Made by a program: the position numbers and the translations under genes. The notes beneath the pieces were generated by a model. It did not search any database. It worked only from the letters and a program-made list of their open reading frames with translations, and was not told the DNA's origin. Shown in pieces: positions 24,231 to 33,334 of a DNA stretch of 64,000 nt; position 1 is the first letter of the stretch, and every line of letters begins with the position of its first letter. Origin of the DNA: Erythrobacter sp. HL-111 (GTDB lineage: Bacteria > Pseudomonadota > Alphaproteobacteria > Sphingomonadales > Sphingomonadaceae); contig NZ_LT629743.1 of NCBI RefSeq assembly GCF_900105095.1, positions 2,418,001-2,482,000 on the forward strand, given 5' to 3'.

Positions 24231-25127
24231 ATGACGAGAGCGACCCGTATCGACGGCAAGGCCTTCGCCGCGCGCCTGCGCGAAACCGTGGGCGAACACG
24301 CGCTTTCCTTCGCGCGGCGCGCCGGGCGCAGGCCGGGGCTCGCCGTGGTGCTGGTGGGCGAGGACCCGGCGAGCCAGGTCTATGTCGGCTCCAAGGGCAA
24401 GGCGACGCTGGCCGCCAACATGGAAAGTTTCGAACACCGCCTGCCCGCCGAAACGAGCGAGGCGGACCTCGTCGCGCTGGTCGAGGAACTGAACCGCGAT
24501 GAGGCGGTCGACGGCATCCTCGTCCAGCTGCCCCTGCCCGATCACATCGACGAACAGGCGGTGATCGCCGCGATCGATCCGGACAAGGACGTCGACGGGT
24601 TCCACGTCATCAATGCCGGGCGCCTTTCCGTCGGGGAGGCGGGCTTCGTCCCCTGCACGCCGCTCGGCTGCATCATGCTGCTGAAGGATCTCCACGGCGA
24701 CCTGTCCGGGATGGAGGCGGTGGTGATCGGCCGTTCGAACATCGTTGGCAAGCCGATGGCGCAGCTCCTCGTCGATGCCAACGCCACCGTCACCATCGCC
24801 CACAGCCGGACCCGCGACCTCGCCGCCCACGTGCGCCGGGCGGACATCGTCGTCGCCGCGGTGGGGCGGCCGGAAATGGTGCGGGGCGACTGGATCAAGC
24901 CCGGCGCGACCGTGATCGACGTCGGCATCAACCGCCTCCCGCCCGAACCGGGCAGCGACAGGGGCCGGCTGGTCGGCGACGTCGCGTTCGGCGAAGCCGC
25001 CGAAGTCGCGGGCGCGATCACCCCGGTGCCGGGCGGGGTCGGCCCGATGACGATCGCGGTGCTGCTCAGGAACACGCTGGTCGCGGCGCACCGCAACGCC
25101 GGGCTCGCCCCGCCGGAGGGCGTGTGA
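24231..25127 (+). CDS. folD: bifunctional methylenetetrahydrofolate dehydrogenase/cyclohydrolase
   Basis: A 298-residue cytoplasmic enzyme interconverting 5,10-methylene-, methenyl- and 10-formyl-tetrahydrofolate with NADP. FolD signatures: [20 protein letters not shown] (with the Lys), [43 protein letters not shown], and [15 protein letters not shown] near the end. The ATG at 24231 is preferred over the TTG at 24219. The stop overlaps the next gene's GTG by four bases, suggesting co-transcription. Confidence 0.96.
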   Translation: MTRATRIDGKAFAARLRETVGEHALSFARRAGRRPGLAVVLVGEDPASQVYVGSKGKATLAANMESFEHRLPAETSEADLVALVEELNRDEAVDGILVQLPLPDHIDEQAVIAAIDPDKDVDGFHVINAGRLSVGEAGFVPCTPLGCIMLLKDLHGDLSGMEAVVIGRSNIVGKPMAQLLVDANATVTIAHSRTRDLAAHVRRADIVVAAVGRPEMVRGDWIKPGATVIDVGINRLPPEPGSDRGRLVGDVAFGEAAEVAGAITPVPGGVGPMTIAVLLRNTLVAAHRNAGLAPPEGV

Positions 25128-25891
25128 GGCGGCGCGCCGCATTCGCCCTGTCGCTCGCCGCGGGCGCGCTGGTCCTTGCCGGCTGCGCCTCGAACCGGCC
25201 GCGCGGGCCGTCGGACGAGGTGATCGGCCGGGTCCTCACCGGCACCCCGGGCGAGGCCCAGCCAAGCCGCATCGTCGCGGTCGAAAGTGCCTATGCGAGG
25301 GCCGCGCGCGAACGCGGCCAGTTCACCGCGATGGGCGAATTCGCCGGACCGACCGCCCTCCTCCATGGCCGCGACGGCCCCGTTTCCTTCGCCGCGCTGT
25401 CGGACGCGCTCGAGGATCCGGAAGAGCCGGTCCAGTGGGCTCCGCGCACGATCGTGATGAGCTGTGACGGCGCGCTCGCGGTGAGCGCGGGGCGGTTCGT
25501 CGAACCCGGCGGCCTCGTCGGCACCTATGTCACGACCTGGGCCCGCCAGCCGGACGGCCGTTACAAGTGGGCCTATGACGTCGCCGGGCGCGACGACCCG
25601 CAGCCCCCGCCGCGGCCCGAGGCGGAGGAGGGCGACATCGTCGTCACCGCGATGGATTCGATCCTCGGCCTGATCGCGAGCTGCCCGCCCGCCGGGCTCG
25701 AGGTTCCCGCCCCGCCCCCCGTCCCGATCGGCGAGGGCGCGGGCGATGCCCGCCTGTCCCCCGACGGGACCCTGCGCTGGCGCTGGGAACACGGCGCGGA
25801 GGGAGCGAAACAGGTCGCGGTCGACTATTTCTACGAGGGCGAATGGGTGACGGCGATCGAGGAAAGCCTTGCATCCGGCCCGCTGGAATGA
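25124..25891 (+). CDS. hypothetical lipoprotein, 255 aa
   Basis: The signal [16 protein letters not shown] gives a lipidated Cys at about residue 22. The mature chain includes a segment that reads like a stress- or SnoaL-like fold ([20 protein letters not shown], then [20 protein letters not shown]). A proline-rich linker and a C-terminal domain ending in [11 protein letters not shown] follow. The N-terminal half suggests a DUF4440/NTF2-like domain, but I am not certain. Its GTG start overlaps the folD stop in GTGA, an arrangement for translational coupling. Confidence 0.65.
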   Translation: MRRRAAFALSLAAGALVLAGCASNRPRGPSDEVIGRVLTGTPGEAQPSRIVAVESAYARAARERGQFTAMGEFAGPTALLHGRDGPVSFAALSDALEDPEEPVQWAPRTIVMSCDGALAVSAGRFVEPGGLVGTYVTTWARQPDGRYKWAYDVAGRDDPQPPPRPEAEEGDIVVTAMDSILGLIASCPPAGLEVPAPPPVPIGEGAGDARLSPDGTLRWRWEHGAEGAKQVAVDYFYEGEWVTAIEESLASGPLE

Positions 25892-25934
25892 TGAGGGGCG
25901 GCTCGCCCGCCAAGCATCCGAGGCCTGACACCGC

Positions 25935-26576
25935 GTGATCCTTTCCGAACTCTTCGTCTCGGCCTTCGTCACCCTGTTCGTGGTGATCGACCCGCCCGGC
26001 TGCGCGCCGATCTATGCGGGCCTGACCAAGCAGGCGACCACGGCCCAGGCGCGGAGCATGGCGCTGCGCGCGACCGGCATCGCGGCGATCATCCTCCTGA
26101 TCTTCGCCTTCTTCGGCGAGCCGCTGCTTTCGGCCCTCCATATCGAGCTGGACTCCTTCCGCATCGCAGGCGGGCTGATGCTGTTCTGGATCGCCTTCGA
26201 CATGGTCTTCGAGAAACGCACCCAGCGCCGCGAGGAACGCGCCGAGAAGATCGCCGCGCAAAGCGGCCCCGGCCCGGAGGTCGAGGACGTGTCGGTCTTT
26301 CCCATGGCAATGCCGATGCTGGCCGGCCCGGGCGCAATTGCGGCGATCATGCTGCTGATGAACGAGGCGACAAGCGCCGCCGAACGGATCGAGGTCTTCG
26401 CGGCACTCGGCGCGGTGCTCGCGATCACGGCGGCAGCGCTGATCGCGGCGGGCCCGATGATCCGGGTGCTCGGCGACAAGGTCGAGGCGGTCATCACGCG
26501 TCTGCTCGGCGTGCTGCTCGCGGCGCTGGCGGCGCAATACGTGATCGACGGGGTGAAGGGCAGCTTCGGTGGTTGA
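25935..26576 (+). CDS. MarC family integral membrane protein
   Basis: A 213-residue protein with about six transmembrane helices. Recognisable MarC signatures are FVTLFVVIDPPGCAPIYAGL in the first helix region, GGLMLFWIAFDMVF, and the second half-repeat FPMAMPMLAGPGAIAAIMLL. The transported substrate of the family is unknown, and the name derives from an old, unsupported link to multiple antibiotic resistance. The GTG start is 44 bases from the preceding stop. A strong hairpin follows the gene. Confidence 0.9.
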   Translation: MILSELFVSAFVTLFVVIDPPGCAPIYAGLTKQATTAQARSMALRATGIAAIILLIFAFFGEPLLSALHIELDSFRIAGGLMLFWIAFDMVFEKRTQRREERAEKIAAQSGPGPEVEDVSVFPMAMPMLAGPGAIAAIMLLMNEATSAAERIEVFAALGAVLAITAAALIAAGPMIRVLGDKVEAVITRLLGVLLAALAAQYVIDGVKGSFGG

Positions 26577-26580
26577 GTGA

Positions 26581-26613
26581 GGGGCCGTGAGCAGACTTTC
26601 CGCTCGCGGCCCC
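26581..26613 (+). terminator. strong hairpin after marC-type gene
   Basis: Arms 26581-26592 and 26602-26613 pair over 12 bases with one G-T wobble and a nine-base loop. There is no long T tract after it, so it may act as an mRNA 3' stabiliser or a weak terminator rather than a classic intrinsic terminator. Confidence 0.55.
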
Positions 26614-26700
26614 GTTGAAGCCAATCAGTCGGCTCATTTGCCGGTTAGGTTCTGGGGTCAATTCAAGGGATAAATCAAGGCAAGCTTTTGCCGTATTTAC

Positions 26701-27156
26701 TCAAGCGCCTCCGTCCCCTGGATTTATGGCAGAGGGGCCAGCTTTAGTCTTCGCATAATCCGCCTCTGCCTTGCCCATTTGTGCTCTTCCGGTCTCGATA
26801 TGCTTGAGAGCGGCTGCCCTTGAGGCGGATGCATCACTGATCTGTCGCTCTGCTTTTGCAAGCTCCTTGCGCGCCCGCTCCAAGTCTCGCTCGGCTTTGG
26901 CTCGGGTTCGATCGCTCTTCTTGATGGCTTGCTCTGCTTGCTCGACGCGTGCCTGCCCTTCCGACCAGACCGTGCCAAAGTCACGAATTTCGTTGCCTCT
27001 GTCGGATAGCTGCTCGCCCGTGCTTTTGGGGGAGCTACCCGTGGCGCAGGCGCCCAAGGACAGTGCAAGGCCAACCGCGATGATGACGGTTCTCATTGAG
27101 GCAACCGGCTTTTGCTTGGCGAACGGGATAATGCTCTTGTTTGATGCTTGAGACAT
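26701..27156 (-). CDS. coiled-coil lipoprotein of atypical composition
   Basis: A 151-residue protein. After a 20-residue polar lead comes a signal (MRTVIIAVGLALSLGAC) with lipobox LGAC. The mature part is a long helix (about residues 58-135) with heptad-like Ala/Glu/Lys/Arg repeats (RAKAERDLERARKELAKAER), so a coiled coil is likely. GGGAG eight bases before the ATG at 27156 supports that start. The gene and its flanks (about 26620-27260) are less GC-rich than the surroundings, suggesting later acquisition. Function unknown; a resemblance to Lpp or TolA-like envelope linkers is only structural. Confidence 0.6.
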   Translation of the reverse strand: MSQASNKSIIPFAKQKPVASMRTVIIAVGLALSLGACATGSSPKSTGEQLSDRGNEIRDFGTVWSEGQARVEQAEQAIKKSDRTRAKAERDLERARKELAKAERQISDASASRAAALKHIETGRAQMGKAEADYAKTKAGPSAINPGDGGA

Positions 27157-27379
27157 GAAATGCTCCCTGGGTAAGCGGGAGCTCAAGGTCTCTCAGTCGG
27201 CGGCGCTTACAAGAAGGATGCCAGGCCGATACAACTTAAATGGGGTTTGTATCTCGCAATGCAATCGCAGTTCGAAGCAGGTGTGAAGCGGAGCGACCCA
27301 AGGACGGCTTGTTCCCGCCCGCTTCCGGCATCCGACCCGCCAAGGAATCGCCCCAAAACCAGACGCCGCACACCCGCCG

Positions 27380-27991
27380 CTATTGCAGGGTCATGATCTC
27401 TTCGCCGCCATCGCGGCGGCCGTAGAACTGCATCAGCTGGACCAATAGCTCGCACCGCGCGGACAGGTTCTCCGCCTCCAGAAGGGCCTGTTTCGACGCC
27501 GGATCGAACGGGGCGATCTGGGAGACGCCGTTGATCAGCGACTGGTCGTCGAGCCGCTCTACCGAATCCCAGTCGACCGAATAGCCCTGGCTGTCGGCGA
27601 AATGGCGCGCCTCGCGCTCGAACCCGCCGCGCTGGGCGTGGGTCAGCGTCTCGTCCTCGTCGTCCTCGATCAGCTCGGCCTCGACCTGGCGGAAGGCGGT
27701 GGTCACGTCGAGTTCGCGGATCAGCCGGAAGCGCTGCTCGCCTTCGAGGATGAGGTTGTAGCGCCCGTCGTCCATCGCCTCGATCTCGCCGATCCGCCCG
27801 ACGCAGCCGACGGTGTAGAGCGGCGCGCCCTCGAGCGGGCGCTGCGGCTGGATCATCGCGATCCGCCGGTCGCGCACCAGCGCGTCGCCGACGAGCGAGC
27901 GGTAACGCGGCTCGAAGATGTGGAGCGGCAGTTGCAGTCCGGGGAAGAGCACCGCTCCGGGAAGGGGAAAGATCGAAAGGCGGGTGGTCAT
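27380..27991 (-). CDS. LON N-terminal-domain protein
   Basis: A 203-residue protein consisting of a LON substrate-binding domain only. Evidence: RLSIFPLPGAVLFPGLQLPL, HIFEPRYRSLV, GCVGRIGEIEAMDDGRYNLI and LEGEQRFRLI. The AAA+ ATPase and protease domains of Lon are absent. Stand-alone LON-domain proteins are common in alphaproteobacteria and are of unknown function, perhaps adaptor-like. It follows the thioredoxin-TPR gene by eight bases on the same strand, so the two form an operon with a likely protein-quality role. Confidence 0.88.
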   Translation of the reverse strand: MTTRLSIFPLPGAVLFPGLQLPLHIFEPRYRSLVGDALVRDRRIAMIQPQRPLEGAPLYTVGCVGRIGEIEAMDDGRYNLILEGEQRFRLIRELDVTTAFRQVEAELIEDDEDETLTHAQRGGFEREARHFADSQGYSVDWDSVERLDDQSLINGVSQIAPFDPASKQALLEAENLSARCELLVQLMQFYGRRDGGEEIMTLQ

Positions 27992-27999
27992 CGCGCGCC

Positions 28000-28941
28000 C
28001 TATCCGAACAGCAGCCTGGACAGGCGGCGACGGGTGGCGACCACCCACGGGTCCTCTAACCCGATCGCCTCGAACATCTTGATGAGCTGCGTGCGGGCCG
28101 CGCCCTCGTTCCATTCGCGGTCCGTGCCGATCATGGCGAGGAGGGTGTCGGCGGCCTCGTCGCGCCTGCCCGCGGCGAAGGCGGCCTCGGCATAGGCGAG
28201 CTGCGCGTCCATGTCGTCGCGGTTCGCCTCGGCCTTGGCCTTGAGGTCGGCGAGTTCGCCCTCGTCCACTTTCGTGCCGGCAAGGTCGAGCGCGCTCTTC
28301 GCCGCGCCCATCGCCGGGTCGGCGGCGAGGCGGGGATCGTTCATCATCGCCTCGTAGACCTGGCGCGCCTCGTCGACCTGGTCCAGCTGCACGAGCGCGC
28401 GCACGAGGCCCGATGCGGCCTGCGCGTTGTCGGGCGCGAATTCGGTGACCTGGCCGAAGATACCCGCCGCGCGCTGCGCATCGCCGCCGGCGAGCGCTTC
28501 CTCGCCCATCGCCACGAACTGCGCGATCTCCTCGGGCGAGGGGCCCCGCTGCTGCCCGTCCGCACCGCCCGCGCCCCCCTCGACCGGCAATTGCGCGAGC
28601 AGCTGGTCGAGCACCTGGCGCAGCTGCGAATCGCTCCGCGCGGCCGTCAGGTCGGCGACCGGCTGGCCCTGAAACATCGCATAGACGGTCGGGATCGAGC
28701 GGACCTGGAACTGGGCCGCAATGAACTGTTCCTCGTCCACGTTGATCTTGGCGAGAACCACGCCCCTGTCGGCGTAATCCGCCGCGACCTTTTCCAGAGT
28801 GGGGGCGAGCGCCTTGCAAGGTCCGCACCATTCGGCCCAGAAATCGAGGATGACGAGCTTCGTCTGGGACGGTTCGACCACGTTCTTGCGGAAGCGGTCG
28901 ACCGCCTTCTGTTCGTCGAGATTGAGACCCATGCTGGCCAA
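28000..28941 (-). CDS. thioredoxin-TPR protein (CnoX/YbbN-like)
   Basis: A 313-residue cytoplasmic protein. An N-terminal thioredoxin domain with active site WCGPC (LVILDFWAEWCGPCKALAP) and the cis-Pro segment RSIPTVYAMF is followed by a helical tail with tetratricopeptide-like repeats (about residues 155-300). This is the layout of CnoX/YbbN, a redox-responsive holdase that hands clients to chaperones. AGGAG seven bases upstream of a TTG favours that codon (28941) as start; an ATG three codons later (28932) is the alternative. It is co-directional with the LON-domain gene. Confidence 0.85.
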   Translation of the reverse strand: MASMGLNLDEQKAVDRFRKNVVEPSQTKLVILDFWAEWCGPCKALAPTLEKVAADYADRGVVLAKINVDEEQFIAAQFQVRSIPTVYAMFQGQPVADLTAARSDSQLRQVLDQLLAQLPVEGGAGGADGQQRGPSPEEIAQFVAMGEEALAGGDAQRAAGIFGQVTEFAPDNAQAASGLVRALVQLDQVDEARQVYEAMMNDPRLAADPAMGAAKSALDLAGTKVDEGELADLKAKAEANRDDMDAQLAYAEAAFAAGRRDEAADTLLAMIGTDREWNEGAARTQLIKMFEAIGLEDPWVVATRRRLSRLLFG

Positions 28942-29145
28942 GGCATTGCTCCTGTCGTCTGGGGGATCGCGGCAACATGCCACAATGTGGTGGGTTTTGG
29001 GGGATTGTGAAGCGCGCATTTGCGCTGCAGCCTCGGCGGCATGCGATCAAGCGATTTTTGGGCTTGCAGGGCGCAAGGCCCGCTGCTAATCGCGCCGCCT
29101 CCCCGGCAGGGATGGCCATGCGCCCTCGCCTGTCCCGGCGCCAGA

Positions 29146-29220
29146 GCGGGCGTAGCTCAGGGGTAGAGCACAACCTTGCCAAGGTTGGGGTCGAGAGTTC
29201 GAATCTCTTCGCCCGCTCCA
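29146..29220 (+). tRNA. tRNA-Gly (GCC anticodon)
   Basis: A 75-base cloverleaf including an encoded 3' CCA. The acceptor stem GCGGGCG pairs with CGCCCGC. The D-loop segment is AGCTCAGGGGTAGAGC. The anticodon stem-loop CCTTGCCAAGG exposes GCC, which reads GGC/GGU glycine codons. The T-arm carries GTTCGAATC. All stems close without mismatch, as far as I can pair them by eye. Confidence 0.97.
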
Positions 29221-29403
29221 TTCTCCCGCACCTCCTGCGTATCGGTGCCCGGGGCGACCTTGGGACGATCGGGCCGCGTCCCCTGCCCCGCCCGGGAATG
29301 TTGCAGAAATGCCGCACACCCGCGACCCGATGCATCCTCCGTCCGCGATTCGCCGCAAGGCTCCCCGCAAGGGGTTGATTGTGCAGTCGCAGCCTGTATG
29401 CGC

Positions 29404-29418
29404 GTGATACATTATCAC
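29404..29418. promoter_or_regulatory. Zur-like palindrome before TonB receptor
   Basis: GTGATA and TATCAC are perfect arms around CAT, centred 37 bases before the receptor start codon. The site is AT-rich against GC-rich flanks. Its shape and length resemble Zur/Fur-family operators, and its gene encodes a receptor with a metal-binding loop, so Zur control is inferred. Confidence 0.5.
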
Positions 29419-29447
29419 ATCATGTTTGATCGAGGACGGGCATTCCC

Positions 29448-31670
29448 ATGAAATCCTTCACTTCCCGCATCGCGCTCGCCACGGCGCTGTCCTTCGCGCT
29501 GGCCGCGCCTGTTTTCGCCGAGCAGCCCGGAACCGCTGCCGCGGCCCGGCAGGAACCGCGCGCGGACGAGCCGGAAGAGCAGCGCGACGTGCATGATCGC
29601 GGCGACATCCTCGTCTCGGCCGAGGGCCTGCGCGAACTCGACTTCATCGCCGGGCAGGACGTGCTGGAGGTCGCGGAAATCCAGCGCAACTTCGCCGGCC
29701 AGCTGGGCGAGTTGCTGATCAAGGTGCCGGGCGTTTCGGCGACCAGCTTCGCGCCGGGTGCCTCGCGCCCGATCCTGCGCGGTCTCGACGGCGAGCGCGT
29801 GCGCGTGCTGATCGACGGGATCGGCACCGCGGACGTCGGCAACACCTCGGCCGACCACGCGACCACGATCGACCCGCTCACCGTGCAGCGCGTCGAGGTG
29901 CTGCGCGGCCCCGGCGCGCTGTTGTTCGGCAGCCAGGCGATCGGCGGTGTCGTCAACGTGATCGACCGCCGCATTCCCGTGGCGGTGCCGGAGGAGACGA
30001 TCCACGTCGATGCGCTCTTCGCCGCCGACACGGTGGCCGACCTTCGCAGCGGCGGCGCCTCGCTCGACGCGGCGGTGACCGAGAACATGGTGCTCCACCT
30101 CGACGGATCGTTCCGCGAGACCGGCAATCTGGAGATTCCCGGGTTCCAGGTCACGCCGGGCCTGCGCAACGAACTGCTCGCCGAAGCCGCCGAGGAGGAG
30201 GCCGAAGGAGAATTCGAGGAGGCCGAGGAATTCCGCGAGGCCGCCGCGCAGGAAGGTTTCATCCCCAACAGCGACCTGCAAACCTGGACCGTCAATGGCG
30301 GCGTGGGCTTCATCTTCGGCGAAAGCTCGTTCGGGGCCTCCGTCGGCTATTTCGACACGGATTACGGCGTGCTCAAGCGGCCGGGCAGCGAACACGCCCA
30401 CGGCGAGGAAGAGCATGGCGACGATCACGATCACGACGAGGATCATGACCACGACGAAGATCATGACCACGACGAAGATCACGACGAAGATCACGATCAC
30501 GAACACGGCGAGGAGGACGTGCGGATCGGGCTCGAACAGCTCCGCGTCGACCTGCGCGGCGACATCGCGCTCGGCGACGGGTTATTCTCCCGCCTGAAGC
30601 TGCGCGGCGGCTATTCCGACTACACCCACACCGAATTCGAGGGTGCGGAAGTCGGCACCGTGTTCGACAGCGAAACGATCGAGGCGCGCGCCGAGCTCGT
30701 CCAGCGCCGGGGCGGCATCGTCGGGGCGCAGTTCAAGACGCGCGATTTCAGCGCGGAGGGCGCGGAAGCCTTCGTCGCGCCGAACGAGACGACCCAGTTC
30801 GCGCTCTTCACGGTGCAGGAAATCGACCTCGGCGGCTTCCAGGTCGAGGCCGCGGGCCGCTATGAACGCGTCGACACCGAATCCGAACCGCTCGGCGTGG
30901 AGCGCGATTTCAACCTCTTCTCGGGCGCGCTGTCCGCCGTGGCCGAAACTCCGGGCGGGGTGCGCGCGGGCATCACCGGGTCGCGCTCACAGCGCGCACC
31001 GGCGAGCGAGGAGCTGTTCGCCAACGGTCCGCACATCGCGACCCAGGCTTTCGAGATCGGGAATGTCGACCTCGAGACCGAAACCGCGTGGGGCGTGGAA
31101 ACCTTCGTGCGCGGCGATGTCGGCGCCATCTCCTTCGGCGCCTCGCTCTATTTCCAGGCCTTCGACGATTTCATCTACCTCTCCCCCACCGGCGAGGAGG
31201 AGGACGACCTGCCGGTCTTCGTCTTCCTGCAGGACGATGTCGATTTCTTCGGGTTCGAGGCCGATGTCGCGCTGCCGCTCGTCGAACGGGACGGCTTCGC
31301 CCTCCTGACCGACCTGCGCGCCTCCTACGTCCAGGCCGACCTCGACGGCCCGGGCGAGCTGCCCCGCATCCCGCCGGTCAGCCTGTTCGGCGCGCTCGAG
31401 GCGCAGTTCGACGCCTTCGACCTGCGCGGCGAGGTGCAGTGGTTCGGCGAGCAGGACGAGATCGCGGAATTCGAAACCGCGACCGATTCCTTCGCCTTCG
31501 TCAACCTCTACCTCTCGTGGCGGCCGCTGGAGAACAACCGCAACGTCGTCGTCCAGCTGGCGGGCGAGAACCTGTTCGACGAAGAAGGCCGGCGCCACAC
31601 CAGCTTCACCAAGGATTTCGTGCCCCTGCCCGGACGCAACATCCGGGCGAGCGTGCGGATGTCGTTCTGA
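29448..31670 (+). CDS. TonB-dependent outer membrane receptor, likely zinc (ZnuD-like)
   Basis: A 740-residue outer-membrane transporter. A signal peptide ends APVFAEQ. The plug domain (about residues 55-170) has LGELLIKVPGVSATSFAPGA and the PLTVQRVEVLRGPGALLFGS block. The 22-strand barrel ends with the terminal Phe of BAM substrates. At about residues 318-350 a surface or periplasmic loop is almost entirely His, Asp and Glu (three DHDHDE units), a pattern seen in ZnuD-type zinc receptors. With the Zur-like palindrome upstream, zinc is the best guess, and nickel or cobalt are alternatives. The IS1380 element is inserted just behind its stop. Confidence 0.88.
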   Translation: MKSFTSRIALATALSFALAAPVFAEQPGTAAAARQEPRADEPEEQRDVHDRGDILVSAEGLRELDFIAGQDVLEVAEIQRNFAGQLGELLIKVPGVSATSFAPGASRPILRGLDGERVRVLIDGIGTADVGNTSADHATTIDPLTVQRVEVLRGPGALLFGSQAIGGVVNVIDRRIPVAVPEETIHVDALFAADTVADLRSGGASLDAAVTENMVLHLDGSFRETGNLEIPGFQVTPGLRNELLAEAAEEEAEGEFEEAEEFREAAAQEGFIPNSDLQTWTVNGGVGFIFGESSFGASVGYFDTDYGVLKRPGSEHAHGEEEHGDDHDHDEDHDHDEDHDHDEDHDEDHDHEHGEEDVRIGLEQLRVDLRGDIALGDGLFSRLKLRGGYSDYTHTEFEGAEVGTVFDSETIEARAELVQRRGGIVGAQFKTRDFSAEGAEAFVAPNETTQFALFTVQEIDLGGFQVEAAGRYERVDTESEPLGVERDFNLFSGALSAVAETPGGVRAGITGSRSQRAPASEELFANGPHIATQAFEIGNVDLETETAWGVETFVRGDVGAISFGASLYFQAFDDFIYLSPTGEEEDDLPVFVFLQDDVDFFGFEADVALPLVERDGFALLTDLRASYVQADLDGPGELPRIPPVSLFGALEAQFDAFDLRGEVQWFGEQDEIAEFETATDSFAFVNLYLSWRPLENNRNVVVQLAGENLFDEEGRRHTSFTKDFVPLPGRNIRASVRMSF
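30423..30500 (+). repeat. 18-bp in-frame tandem repeat in metal-binding loop
   Basis: Three near-identical 18-base units (30423-30440, 30441-30458, 30459-30476), each encoding DHDHDE, followed by a partial, rearranged unit up to about 30500. Each unit keeps the reading frame, so unit-number changes would lengthen or shorten the His/Asp loop without breaking the receptor. Confidence 0.8.
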
Positions 31671-31675
31671 CCTAG

Positions 31676-33334
31676 CCTCTCTTATTCACGGCGATGCGGT
31701 TGGGCGCCTCTCGGCGCGAGCTTGACGCCACTGCTGCGTGCGGCGGCGTAGAGCGGGCGTGCGGCACCGCTGGCGTCTGTTTCACCGCGCTGTGATCGAT
31801 GGGCTTTTCTGGTTGAAGGACTTGGCTCGGGGTTTCTGCGGCACTGCCGCGCCCGCTACGTCGGCGCAGGCTTGAGCGCGAGAACGATGGCACGCATCAG
31901 ATCGGCATCGGGGCACGCAGAGGCGAACGCTACGCGGATTCGGGTGGCGCTTTCCATGACGCGGGCAGCAACCTTGAGCAGCCGCAGGCGCAGGGTCGTA
32001 AACTCGGCTTTTGCCAGAGCGGTGGTCTTTGGGATCGCCTGCTGAACGCGCCACAGCAGCCAGTAGGCAGCGGTGTGCAGGATCAGGCGCATCTGGTTGG
32101 CGTTCGCCGACCGGCACGAGGTGCGGTCACTGGCCAGCTGGGTCTTGTGCAGCTTGATCAAGTTCTCGGCCTGCCCGCGCGCACAGTAGAGCGTGTCATA
32201 GATGTATTCAGCCGAGCCTTGGGTTAGCGATGTGACGACATAGCGGATATCCATGCCCAGCGTGCTGGCCTCGATCCTGGCGACGACGCGGCGCTGGCGG
32301 TTCCAGCTCTTCGCGCCGTAGCGGGTCTCGGCATAGCTGCGCAGGACCGGGAGTTGGCACTCGGCGCGGCGGACCGCGCAGGCATCGGCGGCAGTGACGA
32401 TAACCGGATCAGCGCGCAGCGCGGCGTTGGTCGGCAGACCGAACACGTAATCGACATGGGCCGCCTCGCAGAAGGCCATGACCTCGGGCCGTCCATAATG
32501 CCCGTCACCGCGGATGGTGATGTGGGTATCAGGCCAGTGGCGGCGAAGATGGCGCACCAGACGCCGGATATGCCCTGCCGCCTCCTTGCCAGAAGGCGTC
32601 TTGCCCGTGCGCAGCAGCATCGCCACCGGCCGGCCCGTTGCCGTGTCGTAGACATGGATCGGCAGGAAGCAGCGCTCCCCATGATGTCCGTTCCAGAAGG
32701 AGAGTTGCTGATAGCCGTGCACGACGTCGCAGGTGTCATCGATATCCAGCGTCACCGCCGCCGGCGGAGTGGGGTAGCTGGCGCAGTAGATGTCGATCAT
32801 GATCCCCAGCATCTTTGCCAGCTCGCGCGTGCTCGGCGCATTCTCCCAGCGGCTCATCGTCGGTTGGCTGGCCAACCCCGCACCCGATCCCGGCAGCTTG
32901 CCCAGCGCAAGGCGGAAGCCCGGATCATCGCGCAGAGCGTCGAGATCATCGGCATCCTCATAGCCGCAGGCGATCGCGAACATCCGCGCGCGCAGGATAT
33001 CTTCAAGCCGATGAACCACCCGAGCAGGATCGCGCGGATCGGCAATACACGCCGCAAGCCGCTGGCAGAGCCCCATCATGCGCTCGGCCTGAGCCAGCAC
33101 CAGGACCCCGCCATCCGAGGTCAGCCTGCCGCCGTCAAACGCAGCTGTGACCTTCTTGCCGCGCACTGCTGGAAACGAAAATACGGACGCGCTATCATCG
33201 CATCCGGCGGGTGTGGTCTGTGGCATATTTTGCCCCGTTGCAGGTCTGGCTTAAGCAACCACATTCCTACAACAATGCAAATGCTTACGCCACTCCCGCC
33301 AACCCGTCAGACCACTGCCGGTGAATAATCCGGG
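31676..33334 (-). mobile_element. IS1380-family insertion sequence, complete
   Basis: A 1659-base element with one transposase gene. The ends are inverted repeats: on the left CC, four variable bases, then TTATTCACGGC; on the right (reverse complement) CC, four variable bases, then TTATTCACCGGC. The element is flanked on both sides by CTAG (31672-31675 and 33335-33338), a 4-bp target duplication of the size expected for IS1380. The right CTAG supplies the TAG stop of the neighbouring minus-strand gene. The element thus sits between two convergent genes, leaving both coding sequences whole. About 180 non-coding bases lie left of the transposase. Confidence 0.88.
31856..33226 (-). CDS. IS1380 family transposase
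   Basis: A 456-residue DDE transposase. The first catalytic Asp lies in VTLDIDDTCD and the second in ITIRGDGHYG. The C-terminal glutamate is in YCARGQAENLIKLHK, which fits the Y-(2)-R-(3)-E-(6)-K signature of IS4-superfamily enzymes. The N-terminal domain has SDGGVLVLAQ and a helical DNA-binding region, also typical. The frame is uninterrupted, so the element may be active. No second frame or passenger gene is present. Confidence 0.92.
   Translation of the reverse strand: MPQTTPAGCDDSASVFSFPAVRGKKVTAAFDGGRLTSDGGVLVLAQAERMMGLCQRLAACIADPRDPARVVHRLEDILRARMFAIACGYEDADDLDALRDDPGFRLALGKLPGSGAGLASQPTMSRWENAPSTRELAKMLGIMIDIYCASYPTPPAAVTLDIDDTCDVVHGYQQLSFWNGHHGERCFLPIHVYDTATGRPVAMLLRTGKTPSGKEAAGHIRRLVRHLRRHWPDTHITIRGDGHYGRPEVMAFCEAAHVDYVFGLPTNAALRADPVIVTAADACAVRRAECQLPVLRSYAETRYGAKSWNRQRRVVARIEASTLGMDIRYVVTSLTQGSAEYIYDTLYCARGQAENLIKLHKTQLASDRTSCRSANANQMRLILHTAAYWLLWRVQQAIPKTTALAKAEFTTLRLRLLKVAARVMESATRIRVAFASACPDADLMRAIVLALKPAPT

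Noticed and set aside
30423..30500. Tandem repeats considered as a CRISPR array
   Set aside because: Units are in frame, contiguous without spacers, and encode a His/Asp loop in a receptor. No CRISPR array or cas gene is seen in the window.
31676..33334. IS element regarded as a gene disruption
   Set aside because: The CTAG duplications show that it lies between the stop codons of two convergent genes, so neither coding sequence is interrupted.
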